Shown: piece by piece, positions 25,661-35,708 of the stretch
Layout: the number at the start of each line of letters is the position of its first letter
How positions within the stretch are numbered: the stretch's first letter is position 1
Assembly (NCBI GenBank): GCA_947581865.1
Contig: CANPWA010000002.1
Coordinates: forward strand, 152,095 to 216,094
Direction of reading: 5' to 3'
Length of the DNA stretch: 64,000 nucleotides
Source: an uncultured Acetatifactor sp.
GTDB taxonomy: Bacteria; Bacillota; Clostridia; Lachnospirales; Lachnospiraceae
Translations under genes and position numbers: made by a program
The notes under the pieces: model-generated
Told to the model about the DNA's origin: nothing
Database searches by the model: none
Seen by the model: only the letters and a program-made list of their open reading frames with translations

Positions 25661-27666
25661 AACGGTATTATAAATTAAAAAAAAATGTATGGACAGATGC
25701 CGTATCGTTAGATATTAAAAGGATCAAGGAAAGAATTTCTGCGTATCAATACGTTTCCTTTGACCTTTTTGATACACTGATCAAACGGGATATACAGATT
25801 CCGGCAGATATATTTGTTTTTGTGGAGCAGGAATACAATTGCAGGTATCCCAATGAAAAGATAAATGGATTTCGGGACAGGCGTATACTGGCGGAAAAGA
25901 AATCCAGAGAAAATACGAAATCAGAGGAAGTGGAACTGATAGAAATATATCAGCAGATGTCGTGTTATCCGGAACAAACGCGGGAACGATTAAAAGCCCT
26001 TGAAGAAGAAACAGAGTATAAAATGTGCACGCCGCATCTTCCTTTGCTGGAGATATTCCAATACTGTCTGGAGCAGCAAAAGAAAATATATATTACATCT
26101 GATATGTATCTTCCTTTAGAACAGATTCAGAGAATGCTTCAAAAATGCAATATTGATGGATATAAAAAATTGTATTTATCAAGCAGATATAAGAAAACAA
26201 AAAGGAAAGGAACTTTGTTTGACATTCTGCTGAAGCAGGAAAACATTAAGCCGGAGGAATTGCTGCACATTGGAGATTCCCAATATTCAGATGATTTGAT
26301 CCCTGCTCAAAAAGGCATTGCAACTATTGTAATTCCCAAAGGCATAGTTTATGATACTCGCTGCATCCCTAAGGTTAAGGATACATTAAAACAAAATATT
26401 TTGAAGTGTTTTATCAACAATCGGGTTGCAGGACGAGGGGAGAAAAATGAATATTACCGATTTGGATACGATTCTTTTGGAGTACTTCTATGGGGATTTT
26501 GCAATTGGCTTCTTGGTGAGCTGCAAAAGAATGACATAAACAAGGTTTATTTTTTTTCCAGAGATGGATGGATTATAAAAAGAGCATTTGATCAGGTAAA
26601 TCATGAGAAGATTGCTTCTTATTATCTTGAAGTGTCGAGACGAAGTCTGAAAGTACCGCTTTTGTGGAAAGACTGTTCTTTGGAAAAAGTAGTACGGGAG
26701 TTGACAGCGGAATCGGTTATCAGGCTGGATAATCTATTGGAAGGTATGGGACTGGATATCACGGCGTATAAAGATGTGATATCAAAATTTGGTTTTGATC
26801 AGGACACTTTTTTTGAGCGAAAAACTATCTTAAATGACAGTAAAGTCCGGCAATTATTTGAACTGCTTAAAACGGATGCCTGCTCCAATTCGGAGGAGGA
26901 GTATAGAAATATATGTAGGTACCTGCTTGAAAATGATGTTTCCGGAAAGATCGCTGTTGTGGATATTGGATGGGCGGGACGCATGCAGAGAAATCTTATC
27001 AGCATCCTGGAGAGCATGAATGTCCCGGCAGATGTATCGGGATATTATATGGGAGTTTCAGAAAATGCCATAGCTCAGATTCGTGAAAGAAAAATGAAGA
27101 TGAAAGGATATGTTTTTGATTTTGTAAATGACGCTCATCCCATAGAAAAAAGGAGAGGATTTACAGGGCTGTTTGAAACACTCTTCTTGGAGCAGAACGG
27201 TTCGGTAATGAAATATGGATATAACAGTGCCCTGAACAGGACAGAGGCGGTGAGATACTCCTATGAATATATGGAGGATGGCGAATATATGCAGGAAGTA
27301 TTTCAGATTAGGGATCTGCAGGAAGGGGCGATTGATTTTGTAAAGGATGCGGAAAAATCCGGAATAATAAAAGAACAAGATTTATCCCCGTCAGATGCCT
27401 TTGAAAATATCAGACTGGTCTGTGGGCACCCCTCAAGGAAAGAGTTGGATATGTTTTCTGATATACGGTTTTATGACGAAAAAAATATTTCCCGGCTGGC
27501 AAGACCGGAATACGGGATTTTGCATTATATTTTTCATCCGGGAAAGCTGAAGCAGGAAATTCATTTTAGCGGATGGAAAATAGGTTTTTTCAGAAATCTT
27601 CTTGGATTTTCTGTCCCGTATTATCAGATCGGTCAGATCAAGGACAGGCTTAGGAGTCGAACATGA
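25648..27666 (+). CDS. HAD-superfamily hydrolase-like protein with a large C-terminal extension
   Basis: The 672-residue protein begins with a GTG at 25648, which has GGAGGG 5 bases upstream. Its N-terminal third has HAD motifs: SFDLFDTLIKRD (nucleophile Asp), YITSDMYLP, and HIGDSQYSDDLIPAQKGI. The remaining ~420 residues include VYFFSRDGWIIKRAFDQV and a second HAD-flavoured VVDIGWAGRMQRN, but I cannot assign a domain. Similar long HAD proteins occur in exopolysaccharide loci, where a role with phosphorylated sugars is suspected. No membrane helix is visible. Confidence 0.75.
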   Translation: MEKVKRYYKLKKNVWTDAVSLDIKRIKERISAYQYVSFDLFDTLIKRDIQIPADIFVFVEQEYNCRYPNEKINGFRDRRILAEKKSRENTKSEEVELIEIYQQMSCYPEQTRERLKALEEETEYKMCTPHLPLLEIFQYCLEQQKKIYITSDMYLPLEQIQRMLQKCNIDGYKKLYLSSRYKKTKRKGTLFDILLKQENIKPEELLHIGDSQYSDDLIPAQKGIATIVIPKGIVYDTRCIPKVKDTLKQNILKCFINNRVAGRGEKNEYYRFGYDSFGVLLWGFCNWLLGELQKNDINKVYFFSRDGWIIKRAFDQVNHEKIASYYLEVSRRSLKVPLLWKDCSLEKVVRELTAESVIRLDNLLEGMGLDITAYKDVISKFGFDQDTFFERKTILNDSKVRQLFELLKTDACSNSEEEYRNICRYLLENDVSGKIAVVDIGWAGRMQRNLISILESMNVPADVSGYYMGVSENAIAQIRERKMKMKGYVFDFVNDAHPIEKRRGFTGLFETLFLEQNGSVMKYGYNSALNRTEAVRYSYEYMEDGEYMQEVFQIRDLQEGAIDFVKDAEKSGIIKEQDLSPSDAFENIRLVCGHPSRKELDMFSDIRFYDEKNISRLARPEYGILHYIFHPGKLKQEIHFSGWKIGFFRNLLGFSVPYYQIGQIKDRLRSRT

Positions 27667-28730
27667 AATTACTGATTGTGAATACCTGTGGTCTCGGGAC
27701 GGGTGGAATCACCACTCATATGATAAATTATCTGGGACAGATAGATAAGGCGATAGAAAAGACGGCGACAGCGACGATTTTGTTTGATCAGGAAATGATA
27801 AAGCAGTTACAGGAGACCGGTACAAACATAATCTATATGCCTGACAGAAAGCGAAATCCATTGGGCTATATCAGGGCAATGAAAAAGCTGATTGCAAAGG
27901 AAAGATATGATGTTATACATGTACATGGCAATTCAGCCACGATGGTTCTTGAATTACAAATTGCCAAAAAATATGGTGTTCCTGTTCGGATCGCTCATTG
28001 CCATACTATGCAGTGCGGTCATCCGGTGATACACAGGCTGCTGAAAAGACAGTTTGAATCAAGTTACACGAAAGCGATTGCCTGTTCCCTAAAGGCAGGG
28101 AGCTGGATTTTTGGAGAGGGGAACTACTGGGTGCTTCCCAATGCGATTCCCTGTGAAAAATATTATTATCAGGAGGAGGTGCGCCGTGCGTACCGCAGGG
28201 AGCTGAATCTTTCTGATGATACGCTGCTTCTGGGGCATGTGGGTTATTTCTGTGAAAATAAAAATCAATCTTTTTTAGTTGACCTTCTTGCAGAACTTAA
28301 AAAAACGGTGAAAGCGGAATTGGTTTTGATCGGGCAGGGGGAAGAGGAGGAATTTATTAAAAAAAGAGTGAAGCAGCAGGGCATGGAAGATATGGTGCAT
28401 TTTTTGGGGCTTCGGTCTGATGTAAATTGTCTTTTGCAGGCGATGGACATTTTTCTTCTTCCCTCCAAATGGGAGGGATTGCCCCTTGTTCTGGTGGAAG
28501 CTCAGGCGGCGGGGCTGCCCTGTATTTTTTCAGATAATGTATCCGGCGAGGCATGCCTGCTTTCAGATCGGTGTTACCAAATCCCGCTGGATCTATCGGT
28601 GTGGATTCAGCAGATTGAAGTGATCAGCAGGCTCCAGATCGATCGGGCAGACGGAAAAACCGTGGCAGAGACCTACGATGTTAAAAAATTGGTTCCCAGA
28701 CTTTTGGAGATATACGAAGGGAAAATATAA
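27663..28730 (+). CDS. Glycosyltransferase family 4 (GT-B fold)
   Basis: The 355-residue protein has the GT4 layout. The N-terminus shows NTCGLGTGGITTHMINYL; the donor-binding half shows GHVGYFCENKNQ, LVLIGQGEEEE, FLGLRSDV and the E-x7-E motif region PSKWEGLPLVLVEAQAAGLP. It adds one sugar of the repeat unit in the cytoplasm, with donor and linkage unknown. It overlaps the HAD gene by ATGA and is followed by a GT2 gene. Confidence 0.92.
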   Translation: MKLLIVNTCGLGTGGITTHMINYLGQIDKAIEKTATATILFDQEMIKQLQETGTNIIYMPDRKRNPLGYIRAMKKLIAKERYDVIHVHGNSATMVLELQIAKKYGVPVRIAHCHTMQCGHPVIHRLLKRQFESSYTKAIACSLKAGSWIFGEGNYWVLPNAIPCEKYYYQEEVRRAYRRELNLSDDTLLLGHVGYFCENKNQSFLVDLLAELKKTVKAELVLIGQGEEEEFIKKRVKQQGMEDMVHFLGLRSDVNCLLQAMDIFLLPSKWEGLPLVLVEAQAAGLPCIFSDNVSGEACLLSDRCYQIPLDLSVWIQQIEVISRLQIDRADGKTVAETYDVKKLVPRLLEIYEGKI

Positions 28731-28750
28731 AAAATAGTGGAGAGTCTTGT

Positions 28751-29773
28751 ATGGAATTAATATCTGTTGTGGTACCGGTTTACAAAGTAGAGAAATACCT
28801 GTGCCAGTGTCTGGATAGTGTGCGTGCACAGACATATCGGAATCTGGAAGTGATCATGGTTGATGACGGTTCGCCGGACAACTGTGGTGTTATCTGTGAG
28901 AAATACGCAGAAAAATATTCGAATTTCAAGGTAGTACACAAGAAAAATATGGGGCTGGGGATGGCGAGAAATACCGGGCTGGAATATGTGACCGGGGAGT
29001 ATGTGATGTTTTTGGACTCGGATGATTATATTGACGCGGATCTCATTGAAAAACTATATGAGCAGATTACGATACATAATGTCGATGTCTGCAGAAGCGG
29101 GAGCAGATCCGTGAATGATTCGGGGGAAATAACATCAAAAGATAGCTTTCCGGATGAAGTTTTTTTGGGAAAAGCGGCGGCAACGGAATTTCTGCCCCGT
29201 CTGATCGGTTCTGCTCCGGATAAAAAGGATGGACTGGGAAGGGCTGTATGGGCGACTTTATATAAAACTTCTCATATCATTAGAAATAATATAACTTTTC
29301 CGTCGGAAAGGGATCTGATTTCCGAGGATATCATTTTTAATGTTGCGTATATGCAATATGCAGACGGGGCATGTGTCATTTCGGATATTGGGTATAACTA
29401 CAGGGTCAACAATGACTCTCTGACAAGAAAATATCGTCCGGACCGCTTTAAGGATATCATAAAATTTCATGTTTTTTTAAAACAGAGTTTAATGGACCTG
29501 GACTATCCGATGTCCGTGCTCTACAGAGCTGACCGGACTTTGTATGTGAATGTCAAGGGCTGTATCCGGCAGGAAAAAAAGAAAATATCGGCACATGCGG
29601 CAGGGACTGCCCTGAAGAATATCAGGAAGATGTGCGGTGAGAGAGTTTTGCAGGAAAGTATAAGAAACTATCCGGTGAAACAGCTTGGATTCCGACAGAA
29701 GATTTTTCTTTATATGATTAAATATAGGATGGCTTTCCTGTTGTATGCGTGTTCCAATCTAAACTTATTATAA
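28751..29773 (+). CDS. Glycosyltransferase family 2 (GT-A fold)
   Basis: The 340-residue protein opens with the GT2 signature SVVVPVYKVEKYLCQCLDSV. It contains VDDGSPDNCG, GLGMARNTGL and the DXD-type FLDSDDYID. The C-terminal part is typical of enzymes transferring hexoses or aminosugars onto lipid-linked repeat units. The substrate cannot be told. Confidence 0.93.
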   Translation: MELISVVVPVYKVEKYLCQCLDSVRAQTYRNLEVIMVDDGSPDNCGVICEKYAEKYSNFKVVHKKNMGLGMARNTGLEYVTGEYVMFLDSDDYIDADLIEKLYEQITIHNVDVCRSGSRSVNDSGEITSKDSFPDEVFLGKAAATEFLPRLIGSAPDKKDGLGRAVWATLYKTSHIIRNNITFPSERDLISEDIIFNVAYMQYADGACVISDIGYNYRVNNDSLTRKYRPDRFKDIIKFHVFLKQSLMDLDYPMSVLYRADRTLYVNVKGCIRQEKKKISAHAAGTALKNIRKMCGERVLQESIRNYPVKQLGFRQKIFLYMIKYRMAFLLYACSNLNLL

Positions 29774-29798
29774 TAGAACCAGAAACGGAGAAATTGAT

Positions 29799-30515
29799 AT
29801 GGGCATCTTGGATGGTTTCAAAAAAATGATTCTTGGGTATAGGGCCAGCAGTGAAAGCTATATCCGGCATTTGAAAAAGATAGGAGTTTCGGTGGGAGAG
29901 GACGTATTGATTTACAGACCGGCTCATACGGTGATCGATAGTCAGAACCCGCACCTGCTGCAGATAGGGAATCATGTCCGGATGACCGGTCCGGTTACGA
30001 TTCTGACCCATGATTACAGTTGGTGTGTCCTGAAGAGAAAGTATGGTTATATTCCGGGCAATCAACAGAAGGTGATCATAGGAAATAATGTTTTTATTGG
30101 ATGGGGGGGTACGATCCTGTGTGGTTCAGTCATTGGAGATAATGTCATTATCGGGGCAAACAGTGTGGTTACCGGAAATTTGGAAGGAGATGCTGTTTAT
30201 GCCGGAATTCCGGCCAGACGGATCATGTCGCTGGATGAGTATTATGAGAAACGGCTGGGCAGACAATTGCAGGAAGCGACCGAATATGCGGCTCTGTATG
30301 AGAGCTGTTATGGAACGCTTCCGCCGATCGAAAAAATGGATGAATATTTTTATCTTTTTGAGAATAGAACGGAGAGTCTTACGGATCGTTTTAAGTACAA
30401 ACTGGGCTTGATGGGAAACTATGAGGAAAGCGCTGAGGTCTTATGCGCTCATTCACCGGTATTTGCGGATTATGCGGAGTTTTTGGATTATTGTAAATCC
30501 TCACGACAGCATTGA
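29799..30515 (+). CDS. Left-handed beta-helix (hexapeptide repeat) acyltransferase
   Basis: The 238-residue protein shows the hexapeptide-repeat pattern of LbH acyltransferases: IGNHVRMTGPVTILTHDYSW, VIIGNNVFIGWGGTILCGSVIGDNVIIGANSVVTGNLEGDAVYAGIPARRI. It probably O- or N-acetylates a sugar of the repeat unit from acetyl-CoA. The C-terminal 80 residues (YYEKRLGRQLQEATEYAALY...) are not part of the repeat and are of unknown use. Confidence 0.88.
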   Translation: MGILDGFKKMILGYRASSESYIRHLKKIGVSVGEDVLIYRPAHTVIDSQNPHLLQIGNHVRMTGPVTILTHDYSWCVLKRKYGYIPGNQQKVIIGNNVFIGWGGTILCGSVIGDNVIIGANSVVTGNLEGDAVYAGIPARRIMSLDEYYEKRLGRQLQEATEYAALYESCYGTLPPIEKMDEYFYLFENRTESLTDRFKYKLGLMGNYEESAEVLCAHSPVFADYAEFLDYCKSSRQH

Positions 30516-30564
30516 ATTTTCGTACCGGAATGAAGAGGGACCAAAGGAATGAAGAGGAGCCAAA

Positions 30565-31740
30565 ATGAAGATTAAACGAATTGATATAATCATTTGTCTG
30601 CTGTATTTTTCCATATTCAAAATCCATACGATACCAACAATGTTGCAGCAAACGACCAAAATTATTTTTATTTTCATTATCTGCCTGTTCCTGATTGCTA
30701 ATCTGAAATGGAAGAGAATGGTGAATCAAATACTTCCGTTTTCGTTAGCCATAATTTTATCAGGCATCTATGCGTATATTAAGCGGCTGAATGGCTTTGA
30801 CAACTTTCTGGATGGAATTCTGTATGCGATTTGTCTTTATTGCTTATATTCCCTGTTGGTATACTGCAGGGAGATAGATTATGTAGACGGATTTATCAAT
30901 TGTTTTTATTGGATGACATTGTTCTATGCATTGGCATCGATTGGATCTATTATGCTGCGGGGAAGAGGCGAAGGGGGAACCATTTATTATTGGGCAGGAA
31001 ATAAATTTTCCACGAGCTATCTCTTTATCATGCTGGCAGCGCTATATTGGGTCAAATTTTATAAAGAAGGCGTGAAACGGACATTTTTCTTAACGGTTTA
31101 TATCGGTCTGACTGGTCTGGCGTTTTATGTGAGCAGGATCCTTTCGTGCTCAACGGCGTTGGTAGTTTCAATAATCCTTCTGATATTTCCTTTCCTGCCG
31201 CTGTTTGCAAAACGGTTGCTACAGCACGCCAAGACAGCCGTAATCACAATTTTGGCTACGACAATGATTCTTTTGGGGCTGGAGACAATCCTGCTTATTC
31301 CGCAGGTACAGCATATCGTTGTCAATATGCTTGGGGAAAGTCTGAGTCTGACAGGCAGAATGGCGATATACAGAAATTTATCCCGGATTGTGTCCGGTGG
31401 TCAATGGCTGGGATTTGGCTATGGAAATACCAGGGTGATCAGTATCAATGGCTACGGAAATGCACAAAACGGTCTCATGCAGATCGTGGTGGATTTTGGG
31501 CTTATCGGCTGTATCGTTTTCCTCTGGACAGTGTATAAGTGTTTCGGAGAAGAAACCCACGAGAAATATCAGGGGCTGTATGCCTTGGCGTATGCCATGA
31601 TCGCGGCTGCAATCGTGGAGGTGTCATTCAACTTTGAGTTCTTTTTTGCCATTTTTGCAATATATGCGGTTTCCCATCAAAAGGATAAGATTCCTAACAA
31701 TCGGATTCGTTTCCTGAGACGAAAGCTCGTGTTAAAATGA
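30565..31740 (+). CDS. Wzy-type polysaccharide polymerase / O-antigen ligase-like membrane protein
   Basis: The 391-residue protein is almost entirely hydrophobic, with roughly ten membrane helices and a larger external loop near residues 240-300 (GESLSLTGRMAIYRNLSRIVSGGQWLGFGYGNTR). The loop resembles the Wzy/WaaL signature (...GRxxIW..., GxGxG). Together with the flippase gene downstream it makes this a Wzx/Wzy-dependent pathway. Assignment rests on topology and locus context, since Wzy sequences diverge strongly. Confidence 0.8.
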   Translation: MKIKRIDIIICLLYFSIFKIHTIPTMLQQTTKIIFIFIICLFLIANLKWKRMVNQILPFSLAIILSGIYAYIKRLNGFDNFLDGILYAICLYCLYSLLVYCREIDYVDGFINCFYWMTLFYALASIGSIMLRGRGEGGTIYYWAGNKFSTSYLFIMLAALYWVKFYKEGVKRTFFLTVYIGLTGLAFYVSRILSCSTALVVSIILLIFPFLPLFAKRLLQHAKTAVITILATTMILLGLETILLIPQVQHIVVNMLGESLSLTGRMAIYRNLSRIVSGGQWLGFGYGNTRVISINGYGNAQNGLMQIVVDFGLIGCIVFLWTVYKCFGEETHEKYQGLYALAYAMIAAAIVEVSFNFEFFFAIFAIYAVSHQKDKIPNNRIRFLRRKLVLK

Positions 31741-31789
31741 GACCTTGGGAAATTGTAATTTGTTCAGAGAAAATGAAGGGGTTTTATAC

Positions 31790-32896
31790 ATGAAGAAAGT
31801 TGCGATCCTGTCCATGCAGCGAATCAACAATTATGGTTCTTTTCTGCAGGCGTATGGATTAAAGAGAACCATAGAAGCTTTGGGACATAAAGTATGTTTT
31901 GTGGATATCAGAAAAGGGGAACAAATCGATTTTGGGCTGCAAAATATTGATCAGGGAGATTATAAAAGAATTTCCAACTTTAGGAAGCTCTTTAGGGTGA
32001 TGGATAGGTATTTCCTGAAGCGCATATGGATACGTCAGGTACTTAGACAGCGGTTTTTTGCTATGCTGCGCAGGATGAGAAGGCTGCAGCTTGGTATATC
32101 TTCCAAATTACAGACGGATATTCCATGTGATACACTTGTAATAGGAAGCGATGAAGTATTTAATTGCGTACAGAATACAGACTGGGGAGTTTCTTATCAA
32201 CTGTTTGGAGATTATGAGAAGGCGGGGAAAATTATTACTTATGCGGGATCCTGCGGTTACAGCGATATAAAGATGATCCCTGAAAATATACGCTATAAGC
32301 TGAGTCGTGCGCTGGAACACATTGACTGTATATCTGTGCGGGATGAAAAAAGTCATGAATTTCTGGCTATGTTGACCCATAAACCCATAGAGGAGCATTT
32401 GGATCCTGTTTTGATTTCAGATTTCTCACAGGACAGGAAGGATTTTAGTTTTAAATCCCCCTATCTTCTTGTTTATGCCTATCAGAATAGAATAAATGAT
32501 CCCAATGAAATCAGGGCAATCAAAGAATTTGCCAAGGTGCGCAAACTGAAAACACTGGCAATCGGCGGTTACCAATGCTGGTGTGACTATAATATATTGG
32601 TGGAACCTCTTCAGGTGTTAGATGTTTTTAAGAAAGCGGAGTACGTTATAACAGACACTTTTCATGGAGCTGTGTTGTCAATCAAGGAAAACAGACAATT
32701 TGTCGCTTTGGTTAGAAGAAGCAATCAAAACAAATTATGTGATTTATTAAAACGGACCGGATTGTTGGACAGGCAGTGGAAATCGGGTTGCGATTTGAGG
32801 AATGTAATGGATGCTCCCATTTGCTATCAGTCTGTCAATAAGATATTGGTAAAAGAGAGACAGCGCGCATTGGATTATCTTAAGGAAAATCTGTAA
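31790..32896 (+). CDS. Polysaccharide pyruvyl transferase family protein
   Basis: The 368-residue protein begins KKVAILSMQRINNYGSFLQAYGLKRTIEALGH and has VIGSDEVFNC, TYAGSCGYSDI, ISVRDEKSHEFL, EHLDPVLISD and TDTFHGAVLSI, all typical of PS_pyruv_trans proteins. Members add pyruvate ketals to sugars or related groups. I took the ATG at 31790, which has AAGGGG 9 bases upstream; an in-frame TTG at 31745 has none. Its neighbour is an FrhB-like iron-sulfur protein, a pairing often seen in polysaccharide loci. Confidence 0.88.
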   Translation: MKKVAILSMQRINNYGSFLQAYGLKRTIEALGHKVCFVDIRKGEQIDFGLQNIDQGDYKRISNFRKLFRVMDRYFLKRIWIRQVLRQRFFAMLRRMRRLQLGISSKLQTDIPCDTLVIGSDEVFNCVQNTDWGVSYQLFGDYEKAGKIITYAGSCGYSDIKMIPENIRYKLSRALEHIDCISVRDEKSHEFLAMLTHKPIEEHLDPVLISDFSQDRKDFSFKSPYLLVYAYQNRINDPNEIRAIKEFAKVRKLKTLAIGGYQCWCDYNILVEPLQVLDVFKKAEYVITDTFHGAVLSIKENRQFVALVRRSNQNKLCDLLKRTGLLDRQWKSGCDLRNVMDAPICYQSVNKILVKERQRALDYLKENL

Positions 32897-32949
32897 AGAC
32901 AACCGCAGCATATAAAGGGTGATGGTGTATATGGGAGAGGAGGATCAGC

Positions 32950-34071
32950 ATGTCAACAGTGTGTGGGGAAGACAAGTGTGCCGGATGTATGATGTGTATA
33001 TCCCTATGTACACACAACGCCATTAGAGTAATTGACGGCTTGAAAAGTTACAATGCGGTGATCGATCCGGAGAAATGCGTGGATTGTGGGCTGTGCCACA
33101 ACTTATGTCCACAAAATATTCCGCCAAAGCTTCAAACCCCTGTAGAATGGTATCAGGGGTGGGCAGAGGATAGCATGCGGAAAAACAGTTCGTCCGGCGG
33201 AGCCGCAGCAGCAGTATCACAGGCGTTTATAAACAGAGGAGGCATTGTATGCTCCTGCATTTTCAGCAATGGAGAATTTCAATTTTCTTTTGCGGATTCT
33301 GTAAAGGAAATCAAAAAATTTACGGGATCAAAGTATGTAAAGAGTAACCCGCGGGGAATTTATCCTGCCGTAAAAGAGCTGTTGAGAAGTGGAAAAAACG
33401 TGCTGTTCATCGGTCTGCCATGTCAGGCGGCAGGGTTGAGAAATTATGTCGGACCAACGCTGGATTTGGGGCTCTATACAATAGACCTGATTTGTCATGG
33501 GACGCCGTCTCCCCAGATACTGAACATGTTTTTGAGCGAACGCGGATATCATAGCCACCGGATTTTGGATATCCGGTTTCGCAAAAAGGACAGCTTTTAT
33601 GTGTCTGCCGACGCAAAAAGAATTGATCCAGAGGGAATATGGGATAAGTATACTGTCGGTTTTTTGAAGGGATTGTTTTATACAGATAATTGTTATTCCT
33701 GTCCATATGCAGGGCCGCAAAGGATAGGAGATTTATCCTTAGGAGACTCCTGGGGAAGTGAGCTTGATGAAAGTGAGCGAAAAAAGGGGATTTCACTTAT
33801 TCTTTGCCAGACGGAGAAGGGAAAAGATTTGTTGCGGGAATCTGCGTTATATTTAGGTAAGGTAGATATTGAAAAGGCAATAAGATCGAACAAACAGTTG
33901 GAGGAGCCATCGCCCCTTCCTGCCCAGAGAGAAATTTTTATGGATTGGATCAGAAAAGGGAAAAGCTTTCATGCTGCGTTTGACAGATGCTATCCTGTGC
34001 TGGCAGTGAAACGAGTGGTAAAACTGTTCCTGATCAGGCTGGGGTGGAGAGGGCTGTCGAATACGGATTAG
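32950..34071 (+). CDS. FrhB-like iron-sulfur protein (coenzyme F420 hydrogenase beta-subunit family)
   Basis: The 373-residue protein starts with two 4Fe-4S cysteine sets (CAGCMMCISLC and CVDCGLCHNLC). An FrhB-like domain follows with SSGGAAAAVSQAFINRGG, GLPCQAAGLRNYVG, DLICHGTPSPQIL, and a late cluster-binding-type segment CYSCPYAGPQRIGDLSLGDSWG. In other organisms the family reduces F420, but there is no sign of F420 use here. In polysaccharide loci it travels with pyruvyl transferase genes, and its redox role is unknown. Confidence 0.85.
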   Translation: MSTVCGEDKCAGCMMCISLCTHNAIRVIDGLKSYNAVIDPEKCVDCGLCHNLCPQNIPPKLQTPVEWYQGWAEDSMRKNSSSGGAAAAVSQAFINRGGIVCSCIFSNGEFQFSFADSVKEIKKFTGSKYVKSNPRGIYPAVKELLRSGKNVLFIGLPCQAAGLRNYVGPTLDLGLYTIDLICHGTPSPQILNMFLSERGYHSHRILDIRFRKKDSFYVSADAKRIDPEGIWDKYTVGFLKGLFYTDNCYSCPYAGPQRIGDLSLGDSWGSELDESERKKGISLILCQTEKGKDLLRESALYLGKVDIEKAIRSNKQLEEPSPLPAQREIFMDWIRKGKSFHAAFDRCYPVLAVKRVVKLFLIRLGWRGLSNTD

Positions 34072-34116
34072 TGGTAACATGGAAAAAGTTAGTACAGAAA
34101 TGATTGGAATAGATAA

Positions 34117-35679
34117 ATGAATGCAAGAAAGACATTAAAAAATAGTGTGATTTCAGTAATCGGACAGGTATTTACACTGTTGCTTCAATTTATTAACCGA
34201 CGGGTATTTGTTCAGTTTCTGGACATAGAATATCTGGGTTATCACAGTGTGTTTGGAAATATTTTTTCAATTTTATCGTTTGCTGAGCTTGGAGTAGGCG
34301 GTATCATATCCTTTCATTTATATAAAGAGTTTGCTGAGGACAATACGGATGAGATCGGCAGACTAATGTATTTGTATAAATGGATATACCGGTTCATTTC
34401 AGGAATCGTTCTGGGTGCAGGTCTGATTGCCAGTGTTTTCGTCCCGTATATAGTGAGGGATGCCAGCCAAAGCCTAGGGTATTTATATATAGTTTATTTT
34501 CTGCAGCTTGCAAGCGTTGTGGCAGAGTATCTGCTCTCCTACAGACGAACGATTTATCAGGTGGATCAAAAAGAATATAAATGTATCGAGGTGGACTTAT
34601 ACACCCTGGCGGTGCTTCAGACAATTCAACTGGGGCTGTTGGTAATTTTCAAAAATTATCTTCTCTATTTGTGCGTTCAACTGTCTACAGCGGTGGTCGC
34701 CAATTTCATTATATATATGAAGACAAATCGGGAATATCCGTATTTAAGACAGAAGTACAAGATATTGCGGGAAGATATACGCCAGCGGAATATGGTGTCC
34801 GATCTGAAAAATTTTATCATTCACAAAATTGCATATGTTATCTATAGTGGGACGGACAGTATTGTGATCTCCTCTATTTGTGGAATCAGGGATGTCGCCC
34901 TCTATGGAAACTACATGATGCTGCAAAGGGGCGTTACCAGAATTGCTCTGAGCAGACTGCTTAATCCTGTTCAGGCCGCTATCGGGAATATTGTGTACAG
35001 CAAGAGGGAAAAAAGTCAGCTTTGGAACCAATTTGAGATGCTTGATGTTTTTAGTTTCTTTTTCGCAAGCATGATCGGAATAGGATTTTTAGTTTTTTAT
35101 CAGCCTGCCATACAAATTTGGTTAGGAGAGGACTATCTGCTTCCGTTCTCGTTTGTGGTGACACAGTCTCTTACTATTTATTTTCTGACTGTCTGGGAGA
35201 TTGTGTACAAGTACCGAAGTGCCTTTGGAGAGTATAAAAAAGACAAAAACTGTATGCTGATATCGGCTGCTTTAAATATTGTATTTTCTGTGGTGCTTGC
35301 TTTTCGATTTGGGCTTACCGGTGTTCAGATAGGCACGATATTTGGATTTCTGGCAATTGCATATGGGCGGATACGCTTTGTAGTGAAAGGGTTTTTTAAT
35401 CAGTCCGTTTTTAAATATCTGTTGAAACACACTGGTCTGTTATTGGTGGTATGTATGGAAGGTGTAATAGTACAATTCCTGACCCGGAATCTAACGATAT
35501 CAGTGATTGGGTTCTGCTTAAGACTTGTAGTGTGGGCGGTTGTTCCGTTACTGATCAATACCATGATTTACTATCGAAATGAACATTTCAGGGAGATGTG
35601 CCGCTATATGAAAATGTTTCTCCTCCTTTTTTGGGAGAAGTTCCGCCAGGCGATTACAAGACGAGAAAAACATTTATAA
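34117..35679 (+). CDS. Wzx-type oligosaccharide flippase
   Basis: The 520-residue protein has about 12-14 membrane helices and the MOP-superfamily N-terminal pattern (SVISVIGQVFTLLLQFINRRVFVQFLDIEYLGYHSVFGNIFSILSFAELG shortened here: LLLQFINRRVFVQFLD). It would flip the lipid-linked repeat unit across the membrane before Wzy polymerises it. Charged patches between helices are typical. The family call is firm; the cargo is unknown. Confidence 0.9.
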   Translation: MNARKTLKNSVISVIGQVFTLLLQFINRRVFVQFLDIEYLGYHSVFGNIFSILSFAELGVGGIISFHLYKEFAEDNTDEIGRLMYLYKWIYRFISGIVLGAGLIASVFVPYIVRDASQSLGYLYIVYFLQLASVVAEYLLSYRRTIYQVDQKEYKCIEVDLYTLAVLQTIQLGLLVIFKNYLLYLCVQLSTAVVANFIIYMKTNREYPYLRQKYKILREDIRQRNMVSDLKNFIIHKIAYVIYSGTDSIVISSICGIRDVALYGNYMMLQRGVTRIALSRLLNPVQAAIGNIVYSKREKSQLWNQFEMLDVFSFFFASMIGIGFLVFYQPAIQIWLGEDYLLPFSFVVTQSLTIYFLTVWEIVYKYRSAFGEYKKDKNCMLISAALNIVFSVVLAFRFGLTGVQIGTIFGFLAIAYGRIRFVVKGFFNQSVFKYLLKHTGLLLVVCMEGVIVQFLTRNLTISVIGFCLRLVVWAVVPLLINTMIYYRNEHFREMCRYMKMFLLLFWEKFRQAITRREKHL

Positions 35680-35708
35680 GGGTATCCTTTGATTAGGAGA
35701 ACGTGGAG

